In this document: positions 47,065 through 55,380 of the stretch, in pieces
Numbering within the stretch: the first letter of the stretch is position 1
How the letters are laid out: each line of letters starts with the position of its first letter
Source: Arenibacter algicola
GTDB lineage: Bacteria; Bacteroidota; Bacteroidia; Flavobacteriales; Flavobacteriaceae
Assembly: GCF_000733925.1 (NCBI RefSeq)
Contig: NZ_JPOO01000003.1
Location: 1,860,001-1,924,000 of the forward strand
Direction: 5' to 3'
Length of the DNA: 64,000 nt
Position numbers and translations under genes: made by a program
Notes under the pieces: model-generated
What the model was told of the DNA's origin: nothing
Databases searched by the model: none
What the model saw: only the letters and a program-made list of their open reading frames with translations

Positions 47065-47448
47065 GGTCGAGCGCAGTCGAGACCTCTTTCTTTTGCGACT
47101 TATGAAACTATATTATGTATACATATTACTGTGTTCTGACGGATTAACCTATACAGGCATAACAAATGATTTGGCAAGAAGGTTACAGGAACACCAAATG
47201 GGATTAAATAGAACTTGTTTCACCTTTAAAAGGAGACCGCTCAAATTAATCTTTGAACAAGAATTCAATGACGTTATACAAGCCATATATTTTGAAAAAA
47301 AGTTGAAAAAATGGAGTAGTAAAAAGAAATTGGCATTGGCCAAAGGCCAATTCAATCTTCTACAAATTTTAGCAGAATGCCGAAACGCTACACATTCCGA
47401 TTATAAACCAGAAAATGGAAATTAATTAGGTCTCGACTGCGCTCGACC
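47065..47448 (+). mobile_element. Candidate 384-bp cassette: GIY-YIG gene between exact 20-bp inverted repeats
   Basis: GGTCGAGCGCAGTCGAGACC at 47065-47084 and its exact reverse complement at 47429-47448 enclose a single nuclease gene, with 17 bases before the ATG and three bases after the stop codon. Each 20-mer is itself nearly palindromic (TCGA...TCGA core, GGTC...GACC ends). The downstream copy opens a 25-bp tandem array. A minimal element moved by its own endonuclease or by host recombination is inference. Confidence 0.45.
47102..47425 (+). CDS. Single-domain GIY-YIG endonuclease
   Basis: 107 residues from the ATG at 47102; the TTG at 47093 would start inside the flanking DNA. It is a stand-alone GIY-YIG domain of the YhbQ/UPF0213 type: Y5-V6-Y7-I8, then Y17-T18-G19, the catalytic-loop arginines R26/R27 in NDLARRLQEH, and the metal-binding E65 in YFEKKLKKW. 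All expected catalytic positions are filled. No DNA-binding domain is attached. Its tight enclosure by inverted repeats suggests it acts on them. Confidence 0.9.
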   Translation: MKLYYVYILLCSDGLTYTGITNDLARRLQEHQMGLNRTCFTFKRRPLKLIFEQEFNDVIQAIYFEKKLKKWSSKKKLALAKGQFNLLQILAECRNATHSDYKPENGN

Positions 47449-47493
47449 TGACAAACCTCGACTGCGCTCGACCTGACAAACCTCGACTGCGCT
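47432..47493. repeat. 25-bp tandem array, left part (interrupted by IS110)
   Basis: Units start at 47432, 47457 and 47482; each begins CTCGACTGCG and ends CTGACAAAC. The third unit breaks off after 12 bases at CT (47492-47493), exactly where the IS110 element begins. Its missing 13 bases are found at 49068-49080, followed by a fourth unit at 49081-49105. Confidence 0.92.
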
Positions 47494-47520
47494 ACCATTG
47501 ACGTCTATCATAGAAAACTG

Positions 47521-48837
47521 TTAATCAGCACTTTGCATTTTCAATGGAGTTATCCCCAACCCTAGTTCTTGTGCCATTCTTGTTACCGCCCTTTGTTTGT
47601 TCAAGAGCATTTTCTCTTGGTATTTTTGGATACCGTTCTCCACATACTCCAGTCCCTTTACAAACAATTTCCAGTACAGTTCGGCCAATTTCCTGGCCAC
47701 TGCCTTTATGGCCACCAATCCTCCCTTTTTGGCCCGTATCTTTCTGCCGAAAGCGCCCAATGCAATGTGCTTGCTGTTGAGCAGGCCTACTGCTGCCTGT
47801 TTGAAGATCAGACCTGCCCTTGGGGCTCCCTTGGGTTTGTAATTGCGTTTCATTTTTCCCGAATTGTGTTGTTTTGGGGCAAGTCCCAACCAAGAGGTGA
47901 AATGTTTTTCCGATTTCCATTTCCCAAGATCGGTGCCCACCTCCGACAGCAGTTGCATCCAGTTATAATCCGTAATTCCGGGCAGGACGGTAGCATCCTT
48001 TCCCTCAAAGATCCCCAACAAGTGTCCTCCCATATTCTCTATATCCGGTCTATTGTGACGGATTGCTTTTCTTGTTCCCTTGGACCTTGGCTTTGGTGTA
48101 CCGTCCAGGTCCATCTTCTTCAACACCTCTTCCAGCTTTATGTCGCACATGGCAATTTGTTCCCCATAGAAATCATAACAGGCCACGGCTTGGCCCAGTT
48201 CGAACAATGCGGCTTCCGAATAATGCCCCTTTAATGATCTTATCACCCATTCCTTTTTTGTTTTAAGTATCCTTTGATCACATAGCAATGCCAGTTTTTC
48301 GGCATTCCTTTCGCCTGATAGGATAGCGCGGACAATCCGCATCCCACTTGTCCCGTGGATCTGGCTTATTACTTCCTTCAGCCGGATATTCATCAGTATC
48401 AATGCCTTTTGCATATGGCCGATGTGCATCGCACCACTACGGATGTGGTCCTCGCGAAGGCGTTGATAGGCGCGCAGTTCCTGTATCCGGATATCGGGCA
48501 CGAAACATTTGTTCAGCAGCCCATAACTATGTAATTGCTGTATCCATTGGCAATCCTTTACGTCGGTCTTTCTGCCGGGAACCTGTTTGGTGCCCGCTCC
48601 ATCGACCAGCCAAACATCCAGACCTTGGGACACCAGTATATCGTACAAAATGACCCAATAGACGCCCGTAGCCTCCATGGCCACAGTTTCTATGCCATGG
48701 GCCACCAGATAAACGCCCAGAGCCTCCAGGTCCTGGGTAAAGGTATCGAAGCTTTTTACAGGCAGGTCCTCGATACTCACATACACTTTTTTTGCCCCAA
48801 TGTCGATACCTGCGGCATGGGTTCTGATCTTTTTCAT
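47521..48837 (-). CDS. IS110-family transposase (DEDD / serine recombinase)
   Basis: 438 residues from the ATG at 48837. The N-terminal RuvC-like DEDD domain has D12 (GIDIGAKKV), E55 (VAMEATGVYW) and D92/D95 (GRKTDVKDCQW). The C-terminal Transposase_20 domain has VLPGITDYNWMQLLSEVG and FTSWLGLAPKQHNSGKMKRN, whose S326 fits the conserved catalytic serine. Between them is a coiled-coil linker (about 130-245). It appears intact and potentially active. Characterised IS110 relatives such as IS621 use a bridge RNA made from the non-coding end of the element. Confidence 0.95.
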   Translation of the reverse strand: MKKIRTHAAGIDIGAKKVYVSIEDLPVKSFDTFTQDLEALGVYLVAHGIETVAMEATGVYWVILYDILVSQGLDVWLVDGAGTKQVPGRKTDVKDCQWIQQLHSYGLLNKCFVPDIRIQELRAYQRLREDHIRSGAMHIGHMQKALILMNIRLKEVISQIHGTSGMRIVRAILSGERNAEKLALLCDQRILKTKKEWVIRSLKGHYSEAALFELGQAVACYDFYGEQIAMCDIKLEEVLKKMDLDGTPKPRSKGTRKAIRHNRPDIENMGGHLLGIFEGKDATVLPGITDYNWMQLLSEVGTDLGKWKSEKHFTSWLGLAPKQHNSGKMKRNYKPKGAPRAGLIFKQAAVGLLNSKHIALGAFGRKIRAKKGGLVAIKAVARKLAELYWKLFVKGLEYVENGIQKYQEKMLLNKQRAVTRMAQELGLGITPLKMQSAD

Positions 48838-49065
48838 AGCTATATGATTATAAAACCAAATTGCCTTCAAAAAAAACAAGCTTGCAAGACTACCATACGG
48901 ACATCAATTATAGAAATTGAGTACCAGATTCGCTTTCCAAATTTTTGAAAATCATGCTCGAACACAGGTAAATAACACTATTCCGACTACGATTATTTTG
49001 CAATTCGGTAGATTATGATCCAATTTACGTCATTATTACCGCTTGAAAAATAAAATTTCTTGGGT
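48838..49065 (-). ncRNA. Candidate IS110 bridge RNA region
   Basis: The non-coding end upstream of the transposase. In the direction of transcription, a guide-like CGTAGTCG (plus-strand 48984-48991) can pair with target CGACTGCG, with one G-U pair. Next comes ACCTG (48965-48969), identical to the plus strand of the other target half. ATGGTAG (48890-48896) is identical to the element end including the core. Last is TTTGGTT (48854-48860), which pairs imperfectly with the other element end. Target-like matches thus precede donor-like matches, as in known bridge RNAs. RNA ends and fold are not established. Confidence 0.5.
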
Positions 49066-49067
49066 CT

Positions 49068-49105
49068 CGACCTGACAAACCTCGACTGCGCTCGACCTGA
49101 CATAG
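49068..49105. repeat. 25-bp tandem array, right part
   Basis: 49068-49080 (CGACCTGACAAAC) completes the unit broken by IS110; 49081-49105 is a fourth unit whose last bases have drifted to CATAG. The rest of the interval to era (49106-49274) holds a short hairpin, CAAATCAT...ATGATTTG (49238-49258), a possible era terminator. Confidence 0.88.
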
Positions 49106-49274
49106 TTTGTTTAAATCTACCACCTTCCCAAGAGAGTAGTCATTAGAAAAAAAAAGACTGATTCCAGATCCCCATTAATAATAATTTTCTTATCGAATAA
49201 GATCTCTACCAAGCAATGTTGGTATGGTTGCAAACATCAAATCATGTTCTATGATTTGAACGATTAAATACACC

Positions 49275-50159
49275 CTACCCCTGATTATAGCCGAAGCGCT
49301 TCAACTGATTGGGATCACTTCTCCAATTCTTGTTTACCTTAACATAGAGTTCCAAATGCACCTGTTTGTCGAAGAATTTTTCCAAGTCCTTACGGGCTTC
49401 CACCCCTACCCTTTTTAATGCAGCTCCTTTGTGGCCAATTATAATCCCCTTTTGGGAATCGCGCTCCACCATGATAACAGATCGCATGCGGATAATGTCG
49501 TCATCCTCAAAAAATTCCTCGGTATCTATCTCCACAGAGTATGGAATTTCCTTTTTATAAAATTGAAGGATTTTCTCCCTTATGGTTTCGTTTACAAAAA
49601 AGCGTTCCGGCTTATCCGTTAATTGATCCTTGGGATAATAGGGCGGGGCTTCCGGCAATAATTCCAAAATCCGTAAAAAGACTTCCTTCACATTAAAATT
49701 CTGAAGGGCGGATATGGGATGTATTTCAGCTGTAGGTAATTGTTCCTGCCAATATTGTACCTGTTCCTCTAGAATACCTTGTTCAGAAACATCAATTTTG
49801 TTCAACAGAAGCAAAACGGGAATGGTACTATTTTTAATTTTTTCGAAAAAGCGTTCGTCCTTCAGGGCCTTCTCCCCAATTTCCACCATATATAGCAGCA
49901 CATCGGCATCTTCAAAGGCCGACTTTACAAAGTCCATCATAGACGACTGCAATTCATAGGCGGGTTTAATGATCCCTGGGGTATCGGAAAGTACCACTTG
50001 AAAATCGTCCCCGTTGACGATTCCCAAAATACGGTGCCGGGTAGTTTGTGCCTTAGAGGTAATAATGGATAATTTCTCCCCTACAAAGGCATTCATGAGT
50101 GTGGATTTCCCCACATTGGGATTTCCTATAATATTTACAAAACCAGCTTTATGCGACAT
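49275..50159 (-). CDS. era: Ribosome-assembly GTPase Era
   Basis: 294 residues. N-terminal GTPase domain: P-loop GNPNVGKST (residues about 12-20), SDTPGI, NKID. C-terminal KH domain: IREKILQFYKKEIPYSVEID, VIMVERDSQKGIIIGHKGAA and RKDLEKFFDKQVHLELYVKV. Era binds 16S rRNA near its 3' end during small-subunit maturation. A TACCTTTG element (minus strand, 50185-50192), a perfect Bacteroidota -7, lies about 25 bases upstream, inside the spacer after nhaC. Confidence 0.98.
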   Translation of the reverse strand: MSHKAGFVNIIGNPNVGKSTLMNAFVGEKLSIITSKAQTTRHRILGIVNGDDFQVVLSDTPGIIKPAYELQSSMMDFVKSAFEDADVLLYMVEIGEKALKDERFFEKIKNSTIPVLLLLNKIDVSEQGILEEQVQYWQEQLPTAEIHPISALQNFNVKEVFLRILELLPEAPPYYPKDQLTDKPERFFVNETIREKILQFYKKEIPYSVEIDTEEFFEDDDIIRMRSVIMVERDSQKGIIIGHKGAALKRVGVEARKDLEKFFDKQVHLELYVKVNKNWRSDPNQLKRFGYNQG

Positions 50160-50207
50160 CTTCCCTTTTTAACTTTAATAGGTGCAAAGGTAGTGGAATC
50201 CTTCCAG

Positions 50208-51689
50208 CTATATCATAAATTGCCCTAAAATTACGTAAAGAGTTACGGTGATCAGGCCACCGATCAAGGCATAGGGCAATTGGGTATTAACATGATCTAT
50301 ATGGTCACTGGCAGAAGCCATGGAGGAAATAATGGAAGTATCGGAAATGGGAGAACAGTGATCCCCAAAGACTCCGCCCCCCAACGTCGCCGCCACCACC
50401 AAAGCCAGAGGTGCCCCATGAATCTCGGCCATAGGTATGGCAATCGCCATCATTATGGCAAAAGTCCCCCAAGAAGTCCCTGTGGAAAAAGCAATAAAGG
50501 AGCTGATCACAAAAATTACGGCAGGCAAAAAGGCCGGCGACAACCAGTCTTTGGACCAATTGGCCACGAACTGTCCTGTTCCCAAGGCATTACAGGCGTC
50601 CCCAATGGCAAAGGCCAATAGCATCAACAAGGCGAGGGGCATCAATTCACTAATTCCTTTCAGCACTAGATCTATCATTTCTTTGGTCTTCATGATTTTT
50701 TGGGACCTGTACATCACCATAGCTACTAAAATAGCCGTGAGTACGGCGTACAGTACAGAGGAGGAACCGGAACCTTGGCCGATGGCCTTAAAAAGATGGT
50801 CCGTAAAAGAGCCCGAGTCCTCCACGGCATCCCAACCCGTATAAGCCAAATTAATCGGCATCATGAATACCATGGTCGCCAGGGGCACTATCATATTATA
50901 AGCCTTGGCCTTGATACCTTCTTTGGCCCCATAAGAGGTTACCTCACTGGACAACATAGGTTGAGCGGTGTCGCTAAGCAATTTCCCCGTTTCCCTGGTC
51001 CGTTTTTCCGCTTTCGCCATTGATCCAATATCTTTTTTGGTAACTATAACCACAAAAACAATGGCTATGGCCAGGATGGGGTAAAAATTATAGGCTATGG
51101 AAGAAAGCATGGTGCTGAAAGGGTTTTCGATGCCCTGGGTAAGCAATAACCCCATGATAAAAGCCCCCCATGCATTAAAGGGAATCAATATGGAGGACGG
51201 GGCCGAACTGGAGTCGGCTATATAGGCCAATTTTTCCCTTGGAATCTTTAGTTTATCAAAAACTGGGCGGTAGAGCGTTCCTACCGTTAAGGAACTGATA
51301 CTGGTCTCCACGAACAACACAATGCCGGTAATCATGGCCATGAGCTGTACTACTACCCTACTGTAGCCACTTTGTTTTTTTTCGAAATAGGCTATTACCT
51401 TATTCAGCTCGTTTATAAAACCCTCCACCCCTTTAGAATATTGTATAAACAACAACAAGGCCCCTACCAGGGCGCTGAACATGATAGTCCTGGTATTGCC
51501 GGGAGATTTAAAAACATCCACCAATCCTTCAATGGCGGCAAGGGAACCGGTGAGAAAATTAAAGTCGTTGATGATGATCCAGGAAAACCAAATTCCAAAA
51601 AGCAGGGCTATATAAACTTGTTTTGTTCTGAGTGCCAGAATAATAGCAATGACTGGAGGTAAGATTGAGAGAAAACCATAGTTATCCAT
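50208..51689 (-). CDS. NhaC-family Na+/H+ antiporter
   Basis: 493 residues with about twelve membrane helices. Family features: LPPVIAIILALRTKQVYIAL at the start, ETSISSLTVGTLYRPVFDKL, DSSSAPSSILIPFNAWGAFI, FSTGTSWGTFAIMMAIAIPM and GGVFGDHCSPISDTSIISSM. The last motif, with its Asp and Ser residues, marks the PF03553 sodium/proton or related amino-acid antiporters. It probably exports sodium in exchange for protons or takes part in solute exchange; substrate not proven. Confidence 0.92.
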   Translation of the reverse strand: MDNYGFLSILPPVIAIILALRTKQVYIALLFGIWFSWIIINDFNFLTGSLAAIEGLVDVFKSPGNTRTIMFSALVGALLLFIQYSKGVEGFINELNKVIAYFEKKQSGYSRVVVQLMAMITGIVLFVETSISSLTVGTLYRPVFDKLKIPREKLAYIADSSSAPSSILIPFNAWGAFIMGLLLTQGIENPFSTMLSSIAYNFYPILAIAIVFVVIVTKKDIGSMAKAEKRTRETGKLLSDTAQPMLSSEVTSYGAKEGIKAKAYNMIVPLATMVFMMPINLAYTGWDAVEDSGSFTDHLFKAIGQGSGSSSVLYAVLTAILVAMVMYRSQKIMKTKEMIDLVLKGISELMPLALLMLLAFAIGDACNALGTGQFVANWSKDWLSPAFLPAVIFVISSFIAFSTGTSWGTFAIMMAIAIPMAEIHGAPLALVVAATLGGGVFGDHCSPISDTSIISSMASASDHIDHVNTQLPYALIGGLITVTLYVILGQFMI

Positions 51690-51834
51690 AAATGATCGGG
51701 CGAATTAAAGGTGACGGATTTTACTTAAAATCGATACAAAATAGAAAGATTTTGGAAATGGCAAGCTACAACTATAGCTTTTTAAATGTTTGGTAAAAAA
51801 TTAAACTTATTTTTATTATTTAATTGAAAATAGA

Positions 51835-51865
51835 TTTGGGAAATCATAAAAAGCATGTATCTTTG
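51835..51865 (+). promoter_or_regulatory. Canonical Bacteroidota promoter for tRNA-fMet
   Basis: TTTG (51835-51838), exactly 19 bases, TATCTTTG (51858-51865). It matches TTTG-N19-TAnnTTTG at every position. The tRNA begins 74 bases downstream. Confidence 0.85.
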
Positions 51866-51938
51866 CAGTCCGAAATAATTCAGTCAGCATTATGGACTGA
51901 GGGTTTAGAGCCAAGTTGAATGTTTTGGAAACGCACAT

Positions 51939-52011
<73 letters not shown>

Positions 52012-52022
52012 CTAGGAAAGAC

Positions 52023-52057
52023 AAGGCTTCACAGAAATGTGAGGCCTTTCTTCTTTT
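52023..52057 (+). terminator. Terminator after tRNA-fMet
   Basis: Arms AAGGCTTCACA (52023-52033) and TGTGAGGCCTT (52038-52048) around GAAA, one mismatch, followed by TCTTCTTTT. Confidence 0.8.
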
Positions 52058-52109
52058 ATAGGGTAAAACATAGGTAAAACAAATATAGGATCAAGAACAA
52101 TTGTTGTGT

Positions 52110-53096
52110 TTATGCAAATATTGTGGTTAATCTATAAAGGAAGAATTCTACGTTTTTGACTCCTCTGAATTGCGCTCTAAAAGCTTTTATTTTTGCATTG
52201 AATGATTCCGCCGATGCATTTGTACTCCTGTTTATAAAATAGTTCAGGATCGACCTATAATTGAGCGATATCGTATTAGCAATAGTATTGAAGGCCCTAA
52301 AGCCTGTGTTCTCTACGTCTTTGTACCAATGTGCCAGCTTTGTATATGCTGTTTGTATAGAAGTTGCCGTATTGAATATGTTCCTGAGCCCCTGTACCAG
52401 GTCGAAGGCCACCTTTATATCCGGATATTGGGCGAACAATATTTTGCTCCTTTCGGATTGGTTTTGTGTCCAATTGTTGGGCGATTTATAAAGGAGATAC
52501 CTACTTCTGGCCAAGAGCTGTTTTCTAGTGTCCCCATTGCTAAATTCTTTTGGGACGAATGTCCCGTTCTTTGCCCTTGCCTGCTTTATCTGTTGGTTCT
52601 CCCGGTCTATGGCGTCCCACCTATGTTTGATGCGGATGTCCTGAAGGGCCTCCAGTGCCAGCTTCTGTACATGGAACCTGTCCGTTACCTGTATTGCTTT
52701 TGGGAAGCATTGTTTGGCGATGGTCTTCATGGAGTTGGCCATATCCAGGGTAATTTCCTTGACCTTGGCCCTTTTTTTGGCCGATATCTTTAGCAGCTGC
52801 TCAATGATCGGTCCCACCTTGGTGCCGGCGAATATGGCCACTATGGAACCTTTTTTGCCCTTGGCCTTTTTGTTGGTAATTATGGTGTAGAGCTCCCCCT
52901 TGGAGAGTGCCGTTTCGTCAATGGACAGATAAGGTCCTATATTCTCTGGAAATATGAGCCACTCCTTGGCATGTGGTCTCTCCTCCCATTGTTTGAACTC
53001 GCTTAAATAATCCCGAAACTGTCGCTGTAGTTTTTTGCCGTTGACCCCATAAAATCCGCCAATGGTATGGCAGTCATTAGCCTTGGTACTGACCAA
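52110..53096 (-). CDS. DDE transposase, main ORF (ISAon1 / ISL3-like), copy 1
   Basis: 328 residues if started at the TTG at 53096, for which there is no strong evidence. The catalytic acids are in GPYLSIDETALSKGELY, KEITLDMANSMKTIAKQCFP and STNASAESFNAKIKAFRAQF. VTDRFHVQKLALEALQDIR matches ISL3-like transposases. Its reading frame is closed just upstream by a TAA inside the run TTTTTTAAAAG, where the N-terminal ORF is still open. Expression as a fusion by frameshift or polymerase slippage there is likely. Confidence 0.88.
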   Translation of the reverse strand: MVSTKANDCHTIGGFYGVNGKKLQRQFRDYLSEFKQWEERPHAKEWLIFPENIGPYLSIDETALSKGELYTIITNKKAKGKKGSIVAIFAGTKVGPIIEQLLKISAKKRAKVKEITLDMANSMKTIAKQCFPKAIQVTDRFHVQKLALEALQDIRIKHRWDAIDRENQQIKQARAKNGTFVPKEFSNGDTRKQLLARSRYLLYKSPNNWTQNQSERSKILFAQYPDIKVAFDLVQGLRNIFNTATSIQTAYTKLAHWYKDVENTGFRAFNTIANTISLNYRSILNYFINRSTNASAESFNAKIKAFRAQFRGVKNVEFFLYRLTTIFA

Positions 53097-53436
53097 GTAC
53101 TTTTAAAAAAGCAGCGAACTCAACGGTCATACGAGTCCCCTGTGCCACTAGATCCCAATCTCTTTGCACGGCTTGGCCAGTGGCCTTGTCCAGCCAACGG
53201 CGGCGCTTAATGTGGAGATAAACTGACTTTCCCCTTAACGGAAAATCCTGGACGACGATCTCTTTGTGAAAACCATGGGCTATTAAAGTGCGATGTTTTT
53301 CCTCTTTCGGGGTATCTTTTTTTTCTTCAAAATATAAATGAAGCGCACCCTCTTGCATATTATGGGAGACTAGGTCAAAATGGGTCGTTAATACTTCTGG
53401 CAGTATAAACTTTAATAGGTCCAATGATAATTCCAA
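53077..53436 (-). CDS. ISAon1-type transposase N-terminal region, copy 1
   Basis: 119 residues ending FAAFLKVLGQYQG. The conserved block HGFHKEIVVQDFPLRGKSVYLHIKRR, RDWDLVAQGTRMTVEFAAFL is the N-terminal, probably DNA-binding, part of this two-ORF transposase type. It overlaps the main ORF by 20 bases in another frame, with TTTTTTAAAAG at the junction (plus-strand 53101-53110). Confidence 0.85.
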   Translation of the reverse strand: MELSLDLLKFILPEVLTTHFDLVSHNMQEGALHLYFEEKKDTPKEEKHRTLIAHGFHKEIVVQDFPLRGKSVYLHIKRRRWLDKATGQAVQRDWDLVAQGTRMTVEFAAFLKVLGQYQG

Positions 53437-53510
53437 TGCGATCGTTTTTCTGCAAAGATCTTATTCTATTTTCAATTCACACACAACTTTTAGGATTGAT
53501 CCCAAATATA

Positions 53511-53985
53511 CCCGAAAATTGATCCATTCATTTTATTTACCTCTAGCTTCCATCCGTAGAAAAAATTAGTGCGCATTAATAAATATTCTACATTCTTCAA
53601 CTGCAACCACAAAAAAATCACGCGTTAGGCGCAAAATTTTGTATCAAAAATCAAAATAATTACGGCAGGTTTTTATGACCGACATGAATATCGCCGATAT
53701 GGATTTAAGTCCGGCATTTGTTTTCACTTCGTCAGAAGTAGGGTTTTAAGATGCTTAAAACATAACTTGCTATCTTCTCCGAAGATAATAATATCCAATT
53801 CCTTTTAATGATATTTTACTCAAAACGGTTGGGTCGAATTTGTTCCTAATCAAAAGTGAAAATAACTTGCGATTGCGCAAATCCTATGTACCTATATACA
53901 TATACCCATATATTTATATTGACATATTTGCATATATAGTGACTGGTATTAACATATTTGCGTACATAGTGACTGGAGCAATCCT
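53511..53985. other. Gap between two IS copies, with a 30-bp direct repeat
   Basis: About 475 gene-free bases. Two imperfect 30-base units adjoin at 53921-53950 and 53951-53980 (both ACATATTTGC...ACTGG). A 24-codon frame near 53677 is not convincing. AT-rich with no other recognised element. Confidence 0.6.
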
Positions 53986-54017
53986 GGATCAAGTCCAAAA
54001 TCTGGGTTTTTACCATT

Positions 54018-54994
54018 TTAAGAATATAATTTAATCAAGCGATATAAGAAGTATTCCGTATTCCTGACTCCCCTAAATTGTGATCTAAAAGCCTTTACTT
54101 TGGCATTAAAGGATTCTGCTGAAGCATTTGTACTTCTGTTTAAAAAATAGTTGAGTACAGAGCGGTAATTTAAAGCAATACTATTGGCTACCGTTTGGAA
54201 GCTCTTAAATCCTGACTCCTCTACATCTTTGTACCAGTGGGCTAGTTTGGTGTAAGCTACTTTAATATCTATGGCTTGGTTAAAAATATTCCTCAAGCCT
54301 TGAACAAGTCCATAAGCTTTCTTTAATTCTGGGTATTCATTAAACAATATCTGTCCCCTCTCTTTCTGATTTGGAGTCCATTTATCTGGGGATTTATACA
54401 GTAGATATCTACTCCTGGCCAGGAGTTGTTTTGAGCTGTCACCATTAGAAAAAGTTACAGGTTTAAATTCTTTGTCGGCTACTCTAGATAGCTTTATCTG
54501 TTCATTTTCTTGATCCAAAGCTTCCCATCGGTATTTGATACGAAGATCTTGGAGCGCCTCTATTGCCAGCTTCTGTACGTGGAACCTGTCGGTGACCTGT
54601 ACGGCTTTGGGGAAGCATTTTTTGGCGATGGTCTTCATGGAGTTTGCCATATCCAGGGTGATTTCCTTGACCCTGGCCCTTTTCTTGGTGGGTATCTTCA
54701 TTAGTTGTTCTATGATAGGTTCCACCTTGGTGCCGGAGAATATGGCCACTATGGACCCTTTTTTTCCCTTGGCCTTTTTGTTGGTGATTATGGTGTAGAG
54801 CTCCCCTTTGGAGAGTGCCGTTTCGTCAATGGACAGGTAAGGTCCCATATTTTCGGGAAAGACGAGCCATTGTTTGGCATGCCCCTTTTGCTCCCAGTCC
54901 TTGAACTCGCTCAGATAATCCCTGTACTGTCGCTGGAGTTTCTTGCCATTTACCCCGAAGAGAGACCCCAGTTGTTGGCCGCTCAGGGCCGTAT
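54018..54994 (-). CDS. DDE transposase, main ORF, copy 2
   Basis: The first ATG is at 54848 (276 residues), but the frame is open and similar to copy 1 up to about 54994: FGVNGKKLQRQYRDYLSEF and WLVFPENMGPYLSIDETALS. The ATG alone would lose this conserved part. I therefore read translation as a fusion to the N-terminal ORF by a frame change at TTTTTTAAAAG. Catalytic segments IDETALSKGELY, ITLDMANSMKTIAKKCFP and NASAESFNAKVKAFRS are intact. Confidence 0.8.
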
Positions 54995-55380
54995 TATCCG
55001 TTGATCTCTTTTAAAAAAGCAGCGAACTCCTTTGACATGCGGGTCCCCTGTGCAATAAAATCATCCCAATCACGGCTGGTCTTGGTCCACTTTCCATCCA
55101 CCAGGACATCCCAGCGCCTGCGCTTGAGGCTCAAGCTGACCAGATTGCTGCGGATCGGATAATCATCGATGACCCTGGGCTCCATAAAGCCACTGGCCTT
55201 AAAGGTGTGCTCTTTGTAACGCTCCGGTATCTGCTTTTTCTCCTCTAAAAATACAGTCAACCGATTGTCGTACAAGGGATTCTTTATCGGTTTTTGTTCA
55301 AAGCCGACGATATCAAAAAAGTCGAGTAATCCCTCTGGTAAAAATAAGCTCAATAACGATAAATCGGTTCCTTTGTCCAT
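54994..55380 (-). CDS. ISAon1-type transposase N-terminal region, copy 2
   Basis: 128 residues, ending FAAFLKEING. It matches the copy 1 product in arrangement (KASGFMEPRVIDDYPIRSNL, SLSLKRRRWDVLVDGKWTKT, RDWDDFIAQGTRMSKEFAAF). The junction run TTTTTTAAAAG is at plus-strand 55009-55018, the same place as in copy 1. Confidence 0.85.
   Translation of the reverse strand: MDKGTDLSLLSLFLPEGLLDFFDIVGFEQKPIKNPLYDNRLTVFLEEKKQIPERYKEHTFKASGFMEPRVIDDYPIRSNLVSLSLKRRRWDVLVDGKWTKTSRDWDDFIAQGTRMSKEFAAFLKEING

Larger units (their letters stand above)
47494..49067 (-). mobile_element. Complete IS110-family insertion sequence with CT core
   Basis: Bounded by CT at 47492-47493 and CT at 49066-49067. Deleting 47494-49067 (1574 bases) joins the half units of the 25-bp array without gap or mismatch, so one CT is the core dinucleotide and the boundaries are exact to within that core. 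There are no terminal inverted repeats and no longer target duplication, as expected for IS110. The transposase occupies the minus strand, with about 230 non-coding bases upstream (toward 49067) and only 27 downstream. Confidence 0.92.
52088..53502 (-). mobile_element. ISAon1-type two-ORF insertion sequence, copy 1, with 8-bp target duplication
   Basis: Ends carry imperfect inverted repeats starting GGATCAA and sharing GTTGTGT further in. CAAATATA occurs at 52080-52087 and again at 53503-53510, a clean 8-bp target duplication, so the 1415-base element is bounded exactly and inserted as a unit. Two overlapping minus-strand frames encode the transposase. Confidence 0.88.

Noticed and set aside
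47521..48837. Plus-strand frames of up to 221 codons inside the IS110 gene
   Set aside because: They are antisense shadows of a transposase with all catalytic residues in place.
53677..53751. 24-codon frame in the gap between IS copies
   Set aside because: Too short, no promoter, no homologue known to me; likely chance.
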